NCBI RefSeq assembly: GCF_035944355.1
Contig: NZ_DASZBH010000007.1
Coordinates: 1-64,000 of the forward strand
Reading direction: 5' to 3'
DNA length: 64,000 nt
Origin: Frateuria_A sp035944355
GTDB taxonomy: Bacteria; Pseudomonadota; Gammaproteobacteria; Xanthomonadales; Rhodanobacteraceae
The notes under the pieces are model-generated. The model worked only from the letters and a program-made list of their open reading frames with translations. It ran no database searches and was not told the DNA's origin. Position 1 is the first letter of the stretch. Each line of letters opens with the position of its first letter. A program made the translations under genes and the position numbers. Below are positions 40,780 through 48,779 of this stretch, piece after piece.

Positions 40780-40917
40780 CCCTCTCCCCCTGCCCCTACC
40801 AAAGATGGGGGAGAGGGTTGGGGTGAGGGGCCGCTCTTGCGGACAAGTCCCGCACGAGCCCGACGGCTCCCCCGCGAGCCCCGGCCCCTCACCTCGATCC
40901 TCTCCCCGGAGGGGAGA
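40780..40917. repeat. Palindromic CCCTCTCC/GGAGAGGG intergenic element
   Basis: A ~140-bp imperfect inverted repeat with nested hairpins: CCCTCTCCCCC (40780-40790) with GGGGGAGAGGG (40807-40817); TCCTCTCCCC (40898-40907) with GGGGAGAGGA (40911-40920); and GGTGAGGGGCC near 40822 with GGCCCCTCACC near 40883. The family is widespread between genes of Proteobacteria (recalled, not searched). It fills the space between convergent phaB and tcdA and could end transcription of both. Confidence 0.8.
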
Positions 40918-40933
40918 GGAAGAAAAGCCGGAG

Positions 40934-41719
40934 CTACTTCTCCAGCAGCTTCTCCAGCACCTTGCCCACCGCCGCAAAGGCGAACGCGCCCGTGATGTGC
41001 GTGGCCGCGCCTAGGCCGCCGCCGCAGGCCAGGTTGAGCGAGTCGCCGCCGGGCGGGCGCAGGCCGCAGACCGAGCCGTCCGGCTGCGGGTATTGCACGT
41101 TCTGCAGCGAATAGACCGCCGACACGCCGAAGTAGCGGTCCGGGTTGCGCGGAAAATGGAAATCCTGCCGAAGCTTCTTGCGGATCAGGCTGAACATCGC
41201 GTCATGCTCGGTGCGGGAGAGGTCGCGCACGCGGATCTGCGTCGGGTCGGTGCGCCCGCCGGCCGAGCCGACCGTCACCATCGGCAGCTTGCGCCGCCGG
41301 CACCAGGCGATCGCCTCCAGCTTGACGCGGAAGGCATCGCAGGCATCCAGCACCACGTCGTAGCCGCGGTCCAGCAGCTCCTCCAGCGTGGCGGTGGTGA
41401 GGAAGCGCTCGATCGCCTCGAGCCGGATGCGCGGGTTGATCGCATGGGCGCGCTCGGCCATCACGCCGACCTTGGGCTTGCCCCACTGCCCGTCCAGCGC
41501 GTGCAGCTGGCGGTTGGCGTTGGACACGCACACCTCGTCGGCGTCGATGAGGGTCAGCCGGCCCACGCCGCTGCGCGCCAGCGCCTCGACCGCCCAGGAG
41601 CCGACCCCGCCGATGCCGATCACGCAGACGTGGGCGTCCATCAGGCGCTCGATCGTGCCGCGCCCGTACAGGCGCTCGACGCCCTCGAAGCGCTCGACCG
41701 GGTAGTGCGGGCCGCTCAC
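40934..41719 (-). CDS. tcdA: tRNA threonylcarbamoyladenosine dehydratase
   Basis: Cyclises t6A37 to ct6A in tRNA using ATP. 261 residues of the E1-like ThiF/MoeB family: GIGGVGSWAVEALARSG (about 34-50), DADEVCVSNANRQ, DACDAFRVK, and the C-terminal ACGGGLGAATHITGAFAFAAVGKVLE. Matches TcdA/CsdL. Convergent with phaB across the palindromic repeat. No csd genes are adjacent. Confidence 0.94.
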   Translation of the reverse strand: MSGPHYPVERFEGVERLYGRGTIERLMDAHVCVIGIGGVGSWAVEALARSGVGRLTLIDADEVCVSNANRQLHALDGQWGKPKVGVMAERAHAINPRIRLEAIERFLTTATLEELLDRGYDVVLDACDAFRVKLEAIAWCRRRKLPMVTVGSAGGRTDPTQIRVRDLSRTEHDAMFSLIRKKLRQDFHFPRNPDRYFGVSAVYSLQNVQYPQPDGSVCGLRPPGGDSLNLACGGGLGAATHITGAFAFAAVGKVLEKLLEK

Positions 41720-41855
41720 GCGGACTGCCAGGTGGCGGGGTGCAGACTGCCTTCCATCACGTGCGGTTTCCTACGCGGAAAAGCTCATTTTACGGCTACG
41801 AAAGCGGGCGACGCTTCGGTATTCTGGCCGTTCCAACCAAGACGACGGCCTCCCC

Positions 41856-42251
41856 ATGAATGCACGTTCCGCGTTGCTCATCCTGCTCGGCCTGGTCATC
41901 GGTGCCCTCGGCACGGTGTTCGCCATGAAGGCGCTGGGCAACCGCAATCCCATGCCGCATGCGGTGATGACCGTGATGGGCCATCACATGGGCGCACTGA
42001 GCCAGTCGGTGAAGGCCAAGCAATGCGACGCGGCGCAGGTGAACGACCACCTGCTGCGCCTGCAGTCGACCTCGGCCGACATCGCCGACGCGTTCCCGGG
42101 CGCGGAACAGGATTTCGTCGACCACGCCGGCCGGCTGCGCACCGCGCTGCAGGGCGCGGTACAGGCGCACCCCACCGATTGCGCCGCACTGGCCCAGGCG
42201 ATCAAGCCGGTCGGTGATGCCTGCGAGTCCTGCCACCAGCGGTATCGCTAG
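41856..42251 (+). CDS. Exported cytochrome with a single C-terminal haem site
   Basis: 131 residues. N-terminal signal or anchor helix (ALLILLGLVIGALGTVFA, 6-23), an alpha-helical body (VMGHHMGALSQSVKAKQCDAAQV) and CESCH at 123-127 close to the C-terminus followed by QRYR. The late CxxCH in a four-helix protein is the layout of class II (c'/c556) cytochromes. Functional partner unknown. Translation stops at TAG 42249-42251; the same frame stays open afterwards to 42371 (see separate entry). Confidence 0.85.
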   Translation: MNARSALLILLGLVIGALGTVFAMKALGNRNPMPHAVMTVMGHHMGALSQSVKAKQCDAAQVNDHLLRLQSTSADIADAFPGAEQDFVDHAGRLRTALQGAVQAHPTDCAALAQAIKPVGDACESCHQRYR

Positions 42252-42371
42252 GCTCCGCCCACGGCCGGACGCAACTTGGCGTTGATCGAGGACGTCTCAC
42301 GCTTCCAGCTCGACAAGCTGCGCAACTACCGTGATTGGCTGAGCGAGCAGGACCAGGCGCGGGGCGCCTGA
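42252..42371 (+). pseudogene. Possible coding remnant in frame after the cytochrome gene
   Basis: After the cytochrome stop the same frame continues open for 39 codons to TGA 42369-42371. Its end reads like real protein (LIEDVSRFQLDKLRNYRDWL), more charged and less arginine-rich than noise here. It could be a short gene from TTG 42276, the tail of a lost gene, or chance. No ribosome site is seen. Confidence 0.25.
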
Positions 42372-42374
42372 GCA

Positions 42375-42677
42375 CTACATACGTTGCCGGCGACGCAGGA
42401 TCTGCCAGTACATCACCCAGTCCCCGGCCAGGCTGTAGAGCGGATGGCGGAAGGTGGCGGGGCGGTTCTTCTCGAAGACGAAATGGCCGACCCAGGCAAA
42501 ACCGTAGCCCGCCAGCGGCGCGAGCCACAGCCAGCGCGCATCGCGCGTCACGATCGCCGCCACGATCACCAGCAACACCAGCGTGCTGCCGGCGAAATGG
42601 AGCCGGCGGCAGGTCGGATTGCGATGCTCGTTCAGATAGAACGGGTAGAACTGGCGGAAGCTGGTGAACTCGGACAT
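42375..42677 (-). CDS. DUF962 / Mpo1-like membrane protein
   Basis: 100 residues. The family opening SFRQFYPFYLNEHRNPTCRRLHFAGS is clear, with the conserved His-containing segment; two or three membrane helices follow (LVLLVIVAAIVT, WLWLAPLAGYGFAWVGHFVFEKNRPATF). The yeast member Mpo1 is an iron dioxygenase of 2-hydroxy fatty acids; bacterial function is not established. ATG 42677; a longer frame exists upstream. Confidence 0.88.
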   Translation of the reverse strand: MSEFTSFRQFYPFYLNEHRNPTCRRLHFAGSTLVLLVIVAAIVTRDARWLWLAPLAGYGFAWVGHFVFEKNRPATFRHPLYSLAGDWVMYWQILRRRQRM

Positions 42678-42749
42678 GGCGGCGGAACGCCCGGCAGACG
42701 GGAAGCTCAAGCCTGCGCCGCCGGCATGCCCGGTTCAAGGCTCCGGACG

Positions 42750-43808
42750 CTACCAGGCGCGCCGGTACTGTAATGGCGCCTCCAGCGAGGCTCCCAGCTC
42801 CTGCGCGGCGCGGCGAGGAAAGTAGGGATCGCGCAGGCTCTCGCGGGCGATCAGCACCAGATCCGCCTGCCCGTCTTCGACGATGCTGGCGGCCTGCGCG
42901 GCATCGGTGATGAGCCCCACGGCGCCGGTGGCGATGCCCGCCTCGCGGCGAAGACGCGCGGCAAAGGGCACCTGGTAGCCGGGGCCGACGGGGATCTTCA
43001 CGTGCGGCACCAGGCCGCCGCTGGACACATCGATGAGGTCCACGCCCAGCGGCTTGACCTCGCGCGCCAGCCGCACGCTCTGTTCGACGTCCCAGCCGCC
43101 CTCGGCCCAGTCCGTCGCGGAGACGCGCAACCACAGCGGCAGACGCTCCGGCCACACCTCGCGCACCGCCGCCAGCACCTCGCGCAGCAGCCGCGTGCGG
43201 TTTTCGAAGCTGCCGCCATAGGCATCCGTGCGGTGGTTGCTGAGCGGCGACAGGAACTGGTGCAGCAGGTAGCCGTGCGCCGCGTGCACCTCGATCAGCT
43301 CGAAGCCGGCCTCCAGCGCGCGCTGTGCGGCGGCGCGGAAATCCGCCACGACCTTGCGCAAGCCGGCCTCGTCCAGCGCCAGCGGCACGTGCCAGCCTTC
43401 ATCGAAGGCGATCGCCGAAGGCGCCACGGTGGTCCATGCGCCCTGCCCCGCCGACAGCGCGCCACCACCCTCCCAGGGCGCGCGTGCGCTGGCCTTGCGC
43501 CCGGCATGCGCGAGCTGCACGCCGGCTACCGCGTGCTGGCTGCGGATGAACGCGGCGATCGGGCGCCAGGCCTCGACCTGCGCCTCGTTCCAGATGCCGG
43601 TGTCGCCGGGCGAGATGCGCCCCTCGGGTGATACCGAAGTCGCCTCGGCGACCACTGCCGCCGAGCCGCCGACGGCGCGGCTGCCAAGGTGCACGAGGTG
43701 CCAGTCATCCGGCAAGCCATCGGTGGCCGAGTACTGGCACATCGGCGAGACGACGATGCGGTTGCGCAGCGTCAGGCTGCGCTGTGCGAAGGGAGTGAAC
43801 AGTTCCAC
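42750..43808 (-). CDS. NADH:flavin oxidoreductase (old yellow enzyme, YqjM type)
   Basis: FMN-dependent ene reductase of 352 residues from GTG 43808 (VELFTPFAQRSLTLRNRIVVSPMCQYSA). Thermophilic-like/YqjM signature: MCQYSATDG, WHLVHLGSRAVGG, QLAHAGRKAS, the HAAHGYLLHQFLSPLSNHRTDAYGGS active-site block, and GLITDAAQAASIVEDGQADLV. GTG is chosen because AGGA precedes it and the length fits; no ATG is close. Stands alone; physiological substrate unknown. Confidence 0.92.
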   Translation of the reverse strand: MELFTPFAQRSLTLRNRIVVSPMCQYSATDGLPDDWHLVHLGSRAVGGSAAVVAEATSVSPEGRISPGDTGIWNEAQVEAWRPIAAFIRSQHAVAGVQLAHAGRKASARAPWEGGGALSAGQGAWTTVAPSAIAFDEGWHVPLALDEAGLRKVVADFRAAAQRALEAGFELIEVHAAHGYLLHQFLSPLSNHRTDAYGGSFENRTRLLREVLAAVREVWPERLPLWLRVSATDWAEGGWDVEQSVRLAREVKPLGVDLIDVSSGGLVPHVKIPVGPGYQVPFAARLRREAGIATGAVGLITDAAQAASIVEDGQADLVLIARESLRDPYFPRRAAQELGASLEAPLQYRRAW

Positions 43809-43911
43809 GCGGCGATCCTGCAGGAAAGAGCCCACGAGATGACGACGCGCGGGCGATCCTTCAAGAGCCCATGGCGAAGGAACGCGGCCGGCGCGACGCG
43901 CTCTCCGGACC

Positions 43912-44763
43912 TCAGGCTTGCTGCGAAAGGGGCTGCGGCACCAGCGGCAAAGGCCTGGCCAAGGCCCACAGCGGCGCGTCACGGTAGCCGTCCAGCACGG
44001 CCCATGCGCCGCAGGCGATCGCCGAGGACATCAGGAAGGCGGTCCAGTTGTCGTTGCCCGGCGCGGCGATCAGGCGCGGAAGCCAGATGACGAGCGTGAT
44101 GATGCTCAGCATCGCTGCCTCCAGCGCCACCGCCAAGCGCGGCAGCAAGCCGAGCATCACCGCGGCGGCGGCCGCCAGGCTCGCCGCTCCGGTGAACCAG
44201 GCCCAGCCCAGGTGCCAGGGCAGCCATGCGGGCATCAGCGCGACCGTCTGCGGCGCATAGACGAAATGCGCCAGCCCGATCGGCAGCAGCGAGAGCGCGA
44301 ACAGCAGCCGCGCCCCGCGACTGCCGCCCGGGCGCCGACCGTGCAGCGCCATCAGCGTCCAGCCGCCGGCAAGGATCAGGCTGATCTCGGCCACGCCCAG
44401 CCAGGTCGCCTCCATGCCGGGCATCGCGACCAGGCCCGGCAGCTTCAGCAGCAGCGTCCACAGCGCAAGCAGCGCGACCAGCACCAAGGCGGCCATCGGC
44501 GCCGTGCGGCGTAGCAGCAGGCCGAACCCGCAGGCCAGCTCCAGCAGGGCGACCGCCAGCGCGATGGCGGCTTCGGCCGACAGGTGCGCGATCGGCAAGT
44601 GCTGCCATACGCCGGCAAGATCGCCGTAGAGGCATCCACGCACTCCGAGCCCGATCATGGCGAGCGCCAGCAGGCTCTGTCCGAGCCCTGGACGATCCGG
44701 CATGCGTGCGTGGGAAGGAATGGGGCCGAGCAGGCTCAGGCGCAGGCGGTTCGACGCGGACAT
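43912..44763 (-). CDS. DoxX-like polytopic membrane protein with duplicated halves
   Basis: 283 residues with about eight helices. The two halves each look like a four-helix DoxX unit: the first from LLALAMIGLGVRGCLYG to WLGVAEISLILAGGWTLMA, the second from LLFALSLLPIGLAHFVYA to WTAFLMSSAIACGAWAVLDG. They are joined by a basic loop (HGRRPGGSRGARL). Function unknown. It is followed by 105 bases of non-coding DNA before the oxidoreductase start. Confidence 0.75.
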   Translation of the reverse strand: MSASNRLRLSLLGPIPSHARMPDRPGLGQSLLALAMIGLGVRGCLYGDLAGVWQHLPIAHLSAEAAIALAVALLELACGFGLLLRRTAPMAALVLVALLALWTLLLKLPGLVAMPGMEATWLGVAEISLILAGGWTLMALHGRRPGGSRGARLLFALSLLPIGLAHFVYAPQTVALMPAWLPWHLGWAWFTGAASLAAAAAVMLGLLPRLAVALEAAMLSIITLVIWLPRLIAAPGNDNWTAFLMSSAIACGAWAVLDGYRDAPLWALARPLPLVPQPLSQQA

Positions 44764-44897
44764 GGCAGCCTCCCGGATGGCGGTGGGGCATTATGGCCCT
44801 GCCCGCGCGGCAGTCCACACCGCCCGTGGCGCCTGATCATCACAGTCCGTGCCCGCCTCGATCGCACTGTAAACGGTTGCGCCACGGCCACAATTTT

Positions 44898-45755
44898 CTA
44901 CGGGGCCCGATCCAGCCAATCGGCGATGCGTGCGGCCACCACCTGGGGCGTTTTCATCCAGCTGAAGTGGTCGGCCTTCGCCTGCAGATCCTGCGGCGTC
45001 AGAAGCTCGCGCGTGACCTGCGCGCCGGGCAGCTTGCCGAGCAGCCACTCCAGCGACGCGGCCGGCCCCAGCCAGTCGTCGCGCAGGCGCAGCGCGAGCA
45101 CCGCGCCACCGAAGCTCGCCATGCCCGCTTCCAGGTCGCCCAAGCCTTGCGCCGCGTAGCGGCCCGTGCGTCCGCTGCGTGCCCAGTCGCGGATCACGCC
45201 ACGCGCCTCGTTGCCGCCGAAGCCGATGCGCCGCCCCGGGAAATGGCCCAATGCGCCCGCCAGCGCCGGCGCCGCCACGTAGGCGGCGCCGATCAACCAC
45301 GCATGGCGGAACCTGCGCCAGTACGGCGCGCCGCTCGCCACCAGCACCAGCCCCGCCGCCTGCTCCGGCTGCATGCCCACGTGCAGCGCCGCCAATTGGC
45401 CGCCCAGGCTGTGGCCACCCATCCAACAAGGCGTCCGCGGCCAGGCCGCGCGCGCGGCGGCGAGTCCGGCCGGGAGGTCGTCGTGCAGCAGCGTGCGGTA
45501 GCTCCAGTCCTGGCCGCGACCCGCACGCCGGTCGCTGGAACCGTTGCCGCGCCACTCGTGCAGTGCCACCGCCGTGCCCCGAGCGGCCAGCGCCTGCGCC
45601 AGCGGCAGGTAGTGCTTCGCCGGCACACCCATCGCCGGCAGCCAGTACAGCCAACGCGACGCATCGGGCGGACCGACCAGCAGCAGCTGGCTGGTGGCAC
45701 CGTCGCCTGCGGTTACGCGCAGCGTGCGCGCAGGTTCGTCCCGGTTGGCTTCCAT
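44898..45755 (-). CDS. Alpha/beta hydrolase (esterase-like)
   Basis: 285 residues. Strand-turn motif WLPAMGVPAKHYLPLAQAL, nucleophile elbow GGHSLGGQ (Ser about 114), an acid in LLTPQDLQAKADH and His in DHFSWMKTP. It resembles the serine aminopeptidase/esterase-like alpha/beta proteins common in Xanthomonadales. ATG 45755 has GGAGAG upstream. Substrate unknown. Ends 134 bases from the DoxX-like gene. Confidence 0.8.
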   Translation of the reverse strand: MEANRDEPARTLRVTAGDGATSQLLLVGPPDASRWLYWLPAMGVPAKHYLPLAQALAARGTAVALHEWRGNGSSDRRAGRGQDWSYRTLLHDDLPAGLAAARAAWPRTPCWMGGHSLGGQLAALHVGMQPEQAAGLVLVASGAPYWRRFRHAWLIGAAYVAAPALAGALGHFPGRRIGFGGNEARGVIRDWARSGRTGRYAAQGLGDLEAGMASFGGAVLALRLRDDWLGPAASLEWLLGKLPGAQVTRELLTPQDLQAKADHFSWMKTPQVVAARIADWLDRAP

Positions 45756-45805
45756 TGGCTCTCCGCGCAAAGGGCAAAGGCTAAGCGAAGCGGCGGCGTG
45801 CGCAC

Positions 45806-45833
45806 AAAAAAAGGCCGGCTTGCGCCGGCCTTT
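45806..45833 (-). terminator. Rho-independent terminator of the first cold-shock gene
   Basis: On the minus strand, AAAGGCCGGC, loop GCAA, GCCGGCCTTT followed by T residues (7 in total), 20 bases after the cold-shock stop. Confidence 0.9.
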
Positions 45834-45853
45834 GGCAAACGTTCGCTCCGCCC

Positions 45854-46063
45854 TCAGGCCGGAGCGACTTCGTCGGCCTGCAGGCCCTTCTGGCCCTGCA
45901 CCACCTTGAAGCTCACCTTCTGGCCTTCCTTCAGGCTCTTGAAGCCCGTTCCGCTGATCGCGCGGAAATGCACGAAGACGTCGGGGCCACTCTCCCGGCT
46001 GATGAAGCCGAAGCCCTTGGCGTCGTTGAACCATTTGACGGTGCCAATTTCACGATCCGACAT
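45854..46063 (-). CDS. Cold-shock domain protein (CspA family), copy 1
   Basis: 69-residue RNA/DNA chaperone. Single CSD with RNP1 KGFGFIS and RNP2 VFVHF; 85-90 percent identical by eye to copy 2 at 46321 (differences at E/Q, I/M, T/M, S/N near the N-terminus and A/L at the end). Own promoter-like region, leader and terminator. The 5' leader is about 143 bases to a candidate start near 46206, as in cspA-type genes, and shares a motif with copy 2. Confidence 0.94.
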   Translation of the reverse strand: MSDREIGTVKWFNDAKGFGFISRESGPDVFVHFRAISGTGFKSLKEGQKVSFKVVQGQKGLQADEVAPA

Positions 46064-46239
46064 GACTCACTCCGTTCTGCACGATGCTGAGACAAGTCGA
46101 CCTCCCCTTTGGCCGACGGCTTACTGGGCATGCAGGGAGCGGGTGGAGCGAGGCGTGATTCGGGAATCCTGCCTCGGGGCACGCACGTGGACCGAGCAGA
46201 CACAGTGGCTCAAGCATAACGGAATTTAGGTAAAAGCAA
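46064..46239 (-). promoter_or_regulatory. 5' leader and candidate promoter of cold-shock copy 1
   Basis: Minus strand: -35-like TTGCTT (46234-46239) and TATGCT (46213-46218), a short 15-base spacer. The predicted leader (~143 nt) carries the block ending CCCAGTAAGCCG (46113-46138 region) that also occurs, at the same distance from the ATG, in copy 2. A structured cold-responsive leader is inferred. Confidence 0.4.
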
Positions 46240-46268
46240 GCCATGCCCAATGGCCCGCCCGGCGGCAT

Positions 46269-46298
46269 AAAAAAAGCCGGGCATCGCTGCCCGGCTTT
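46269..46298 (-). terminator. Rho-independent terminator of the second cold-shock gene
   Basis: Minus strand: AAAGCCGGGC, loop AGCGAT, GCCCGGCTTT with seven T (46269-46275). It lies 23 bases after the copy 2 stop and separates the two cold-shock units. Confidence 0.9.
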
Positions 46299-46320
46299 CT
46301 AGGCTCTGCGGCAAACCGCC

Positions 46321-46530
46321 TTAGGCCGGGAGGACCTCGTCGGCCTGCAGGCCCTTCTGGCCCTGCACGACCTTGAAGCTCACCTTCTGGCCTTCCTGCA
46401 GGCTCTTGAAGCCGGTACCGCTGATGGCGCGGAAATGCACGAACACGTCCGGGCCGTTGTCGCGGCTGATGAAGCCGAAGCCCTTGGCGTCATTGAACCA
46501 CTTGACCATACCCATCTGACGATCAGACAT
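46321..46530 (-). CDS. Cold-shock domain protein (CspA family), copy 2
   Basis: 69 residues, RNP1 KGFGFIS and RNP2 VFVHF, near identical to copy 1. Start ATG 46530 chosen over an upstream ATG 15 codons earlier that would extend into the leader. ACGGAGTGTTT precedes it. Tandem duplication of copy 1 with own terminator. Confidence 0.94.
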   Translation of the reverse strand: MSDRQMGMVKWFNDAKGFGFISRDNGPDVFVHFRAISGTGFKSLQEGQKVSFKVVQGQKGLQADEVLPA

Positions 46531-46848
46531 GAAACACTCCGTAGGTTTTTCAAAGAGACTCGACCGCCGCGACATGCGGGGCCGACTTACTGGTGTGCAA
46601 GGAAAACCCTAGGGGTGAATCGATGAAGCGCAGATCGTGATCGGCGGCATCGGGCCACAAAACTCTGGTGACCCCGGCAAACACAGTGCACGCATGATAG
46701 CCGGTACCGAACCCCCGCGCGACCGCCAAGCTGAACAAGCGGGCCGGTTCCACGACCGGTCGGATTTCAGATTTTCTTCACGACGCCGTTTGTCTAGTGT
46801 CCAGACCGCCAGCGCATCGGCCACTGTGTTGCCTGAGGAAATCCAGCC
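46531..46848 (-). promoter_or_regulatory. Non-coding 318-bp interval: copy 2 cold-shock leader and divergent promoters
   Basis: No convincing gene here. On the minus strand it holds the copy 2 leader (about 157 nt if TATCAT at 46694-46699 is the -10), including CCAGTAAGTCGG near 46581-46603, which matches copy 1. The right part must hold the promoter of the rightward lipoprotein gene at 46849; GAGGAAA precedes that start. Confidence 0.5.
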
Positions 46849-47352
46849 ATGAAGCCTGCCCTTCCGCGCCTGACCATCCTCCTGCTAGGTGCCGGCCTGC
46901 TGCTGGCCGGATGCGCCAGCCATCCGGCCCGCCCCGCCACGGCCGCCGGCAGCCGTCCGCAGGCGGCGTCCGAAAGCCAGCCGCAACCAGGCACCCAGGC
47001 GGGTGAGCGCAATGGCCAGGTCCGTGCCCCGCGCGGCGAACGCCATGCCGGCGCCACCACCGAACCGGCCGCCGAATTGCCGGAAAACACCGGCATCCCT
47101 GCCTGCGATGACTACCTCGCCAGCTACGTGGCCTGCCATCGCGCCGCCGCGATCTATAAGCCTGACCAGATCCAGCCCCGTTACGAGGCCATGCGAACCA
47201 GCCTGCTGCGCGACTCGCAGGATCCGCAGATCCGCCCCAATCTGGCGGCCCGCTGCAATTCGCTGGCCAGCCAGTTGCGCGAGGCGCTGCACGGCAAATC
47301 CTGCGCCGGCAGCCCGGCCGCGCCGAGCAGCCAGTCCGACGGGAATCCCTAG
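46849..47352 (+). CDS. Small lipoprotein with cysteine-rich C-terminal domain
   Basis: 167 residues. Lipoprotein signal with lipobox LAGC (Cys22), then a disordered Ala/Pro/Gln-rich stretch (to about 80), then a helical domain with four cysteines (PACDDYL, YVACHRA, ARCNSL and KSCAG), likely two disulfides. Resembles small envelope lipoproteins of Xanthomonadales; no family name can be given. AGGAAA lies before the ATG. Confidence 0.7.
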   Translation: MKPALPRLTILLLGAGLLLAGCASHPARPATAAGSRPQAASESQPQPGTQAGERNGQVRAPRGERHAGATTEPAAELPENTGIPACDDYLASYVACHRAAAIYKPDQIQPRYEAMRTSLLRDSQDPQIRPNLAARCNSLASQLREALHGKSCAGSPAAPSSQSDGNP

Positions 47353-47383
47353 TCCCGACAGACGCAGCCGCGGCGATCGCGCT

Positions 47384-48622
47384 CTAGCACGCCGCGCCGG
47401 ATGCCTTCCATTGTGCACGCAACGCGCGCCCCAGCGCCGCCGGCTCGGTGCGCTCGAGGTGGATCGTGGGCGTACCGTGCCAGGACGCGGTGCGCGCAAT
47501 CGCTTCGGCAAGGTCCGCCACCAGGCGCGGCGCGACCGCCTGGCCAGGCTCCAGGAACAGCGCCTTGACCTCGAACACGCCCTCGTCCCGGTGCGCTTTG
47601 GCATCCAGCCGACCGACCAGGCTGCCGCGTGACAACAACGGCAGGACGAAGTACCCGTAGCGCCGCCGGAGGGCGGGCGTATAACACTCGATCGCGTACT
47701 CGAAATCGAACATGGCCTGGGCACGGGCGCGATCCCACACCAGCGGATCGAACGGCGAGAGCAGGGCGGTATGGGTCGCCCGCAGCCGGCCCGACCGCGC
47801 CATCGCCAACAGCGGCGCATGCTCCCGATGCACGTAGCCGGGCGCGTCCCAGCCGCGCACGGGCACCGCCAGCAACTCGCCCGTGGCGACCAGCGGCGCC
47901 AGCTCCGCCTCGCCCACCGCGGGCTTAAGCCGGTAGTAGTCGGCGATCCAGCGCGCCTGCGTGATGCCCAGCGCACGTACGCTGTCCAGGATGAAACGCC
48001 GCCGTAGCCCGCTTTTGTCCAGTTCGCTCGGCACGAACGGCGGGTCGAGGCCGGCCAGCACGCGCCCGGCCAGGTCATAGACGCGCTGGAAGCGCTCGCG
48101 CCGCGGAATCATCAGCTCGCCCAGCGCGAACCAGGCCTCCAGCCAGCGCTTCTCCGGCTTCCATTCCCACCAGCCGCTGGCGCCGCGGTCCGCGCGCGGA
48201 AAATCGGCCGCGCGCACCGGGCCGGAAGTCCGGATGCGTTCGAGCATTTCGTCCATCTGCGCGCGATGCTCGCGGTGCATCCGCTCGGCATGGCGATGTG
48301 CCCAGTGCGCGCCGCGCTCGCGCCAGGCACGGTGCAGTGGCAGGTCCGCCGCGGGCACGAAGCAGGCTTCGTGCGCCCAGCACTCGGCAATGCGCCCCTG
48401 CGCCAGCGCCCGGTCCAGCCAGGAGCTGTCGTAGTCGCCCAGACGGGAGTGCAGCACCAGGTAGGGGCTGCGCGCCACCACGTGGATCGAGTCGATCTGC
48501 AGCAGGCGCATACGCTCGATCGCCGCCACCACGTCGGCCGGGCGGGCGCGTCGCGCGGGCGGGCGCAACAGGCCCTGCGCGGCCAGGTGCAGCCGGCGCG
48601 CCTGGGCCGGATTCAGCGGCAT
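47384..48622 (-). CDS. ycaQ: YcaQ family winged-helix DNA glycosylase
   Basis: Unhooks DNA interstrand crosslinks by glycosylase action (AlkX/YcaQ family, HTH_42). 412 residues, E. coli length 410. Tandem winged-helix architecture: VVAAIERMRLLQIDSIHVVARSPYLVLHSRLG (QxD catalytic region, about 32-60), AECWAHEACFVP, and the C-terminal beta barrel (RRRYGYFVLPLLSRGSLVGRLDAK, HRDEGVFEVKALFLE). ATG 48622. Divergent from the EF-hand gene; a palindrome lies between. Confidence 0.9.
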   Translation of the reverse strand: MPLNPAQARRLHLAAQGLLRPPARRARPADVVAAIERMRLLQIDSIHVVARSPYLVLHSRLGDYDSSWLDRALAQGRIAECWAHEACFVPAADLPLHRAWRERGAHWAHRHAERMHREHRAQMDEMLERIRTSGPVRAADFPRADRGASGWWEWKPEKRWLEAWFALGELMIPRRERFQRVYDLAGRVLAGLDPPFVPSELDKSGLRRRFILDSVRALGITQARWIADYYRLKPAVGEAELAPLVATGELLAVPVRGWDAPGYVHREHAPLLAMARSGRLRATHTALLSPFDPLVWDRARAQAMFDFEYAIECYTPALRRRYGYFVLPLLSRGSLVGRLDAKAHRDEGVFEVKALFLEPGQAVAPRLVADLAEAIARTASWHGTPTIHLERTEPAALGRALRAQWKASGAAC

Positions 48623-48694
48623 GGAAGCGGACGGAATGGCGGGCAACGGCGGTGTTGGCTTCACGCAACCCTGTCGCGCAGTGTGAGGCGGCAT

Positions 48695-48711
48695 TTACAA
48701 ACCGTTTGTTA
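48695..48711. promoter_or_regulatory. 17-bp palindrome TTACAAAC-C-GTTTGTTA, possible operator
   Basis: TTACAAAC C GTTTGTTA: 7 of 8 base pairs match around a single centre base, AT-rich against the background, 73 bp ahead of ycaQ and 69 bp ahead of the EF-hand gene. No regulator is identified. Confidence 0.35.
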
Positions 48712-48779
48712 GCGTGCCTGGAGCGCGGCAGCCATCGATCGCCTGTGCCCGCGCTCCCGCATTCTGGCATGGAGTATCG

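Noticed and set aside
46050..46268. A 72-codon frame in the leader of cold-shock copy 1
   Set aside because: It overlaps the cold-shock start and the promoter-like region, with no coding signal.
46550..46753. A 67-codon minus-strand frame upstream of cold-shock copy 2
   Set aside because: It overlaps the predicted leader, lacks a ribosome site, and its protein has no family features; better read as non-coding leader.
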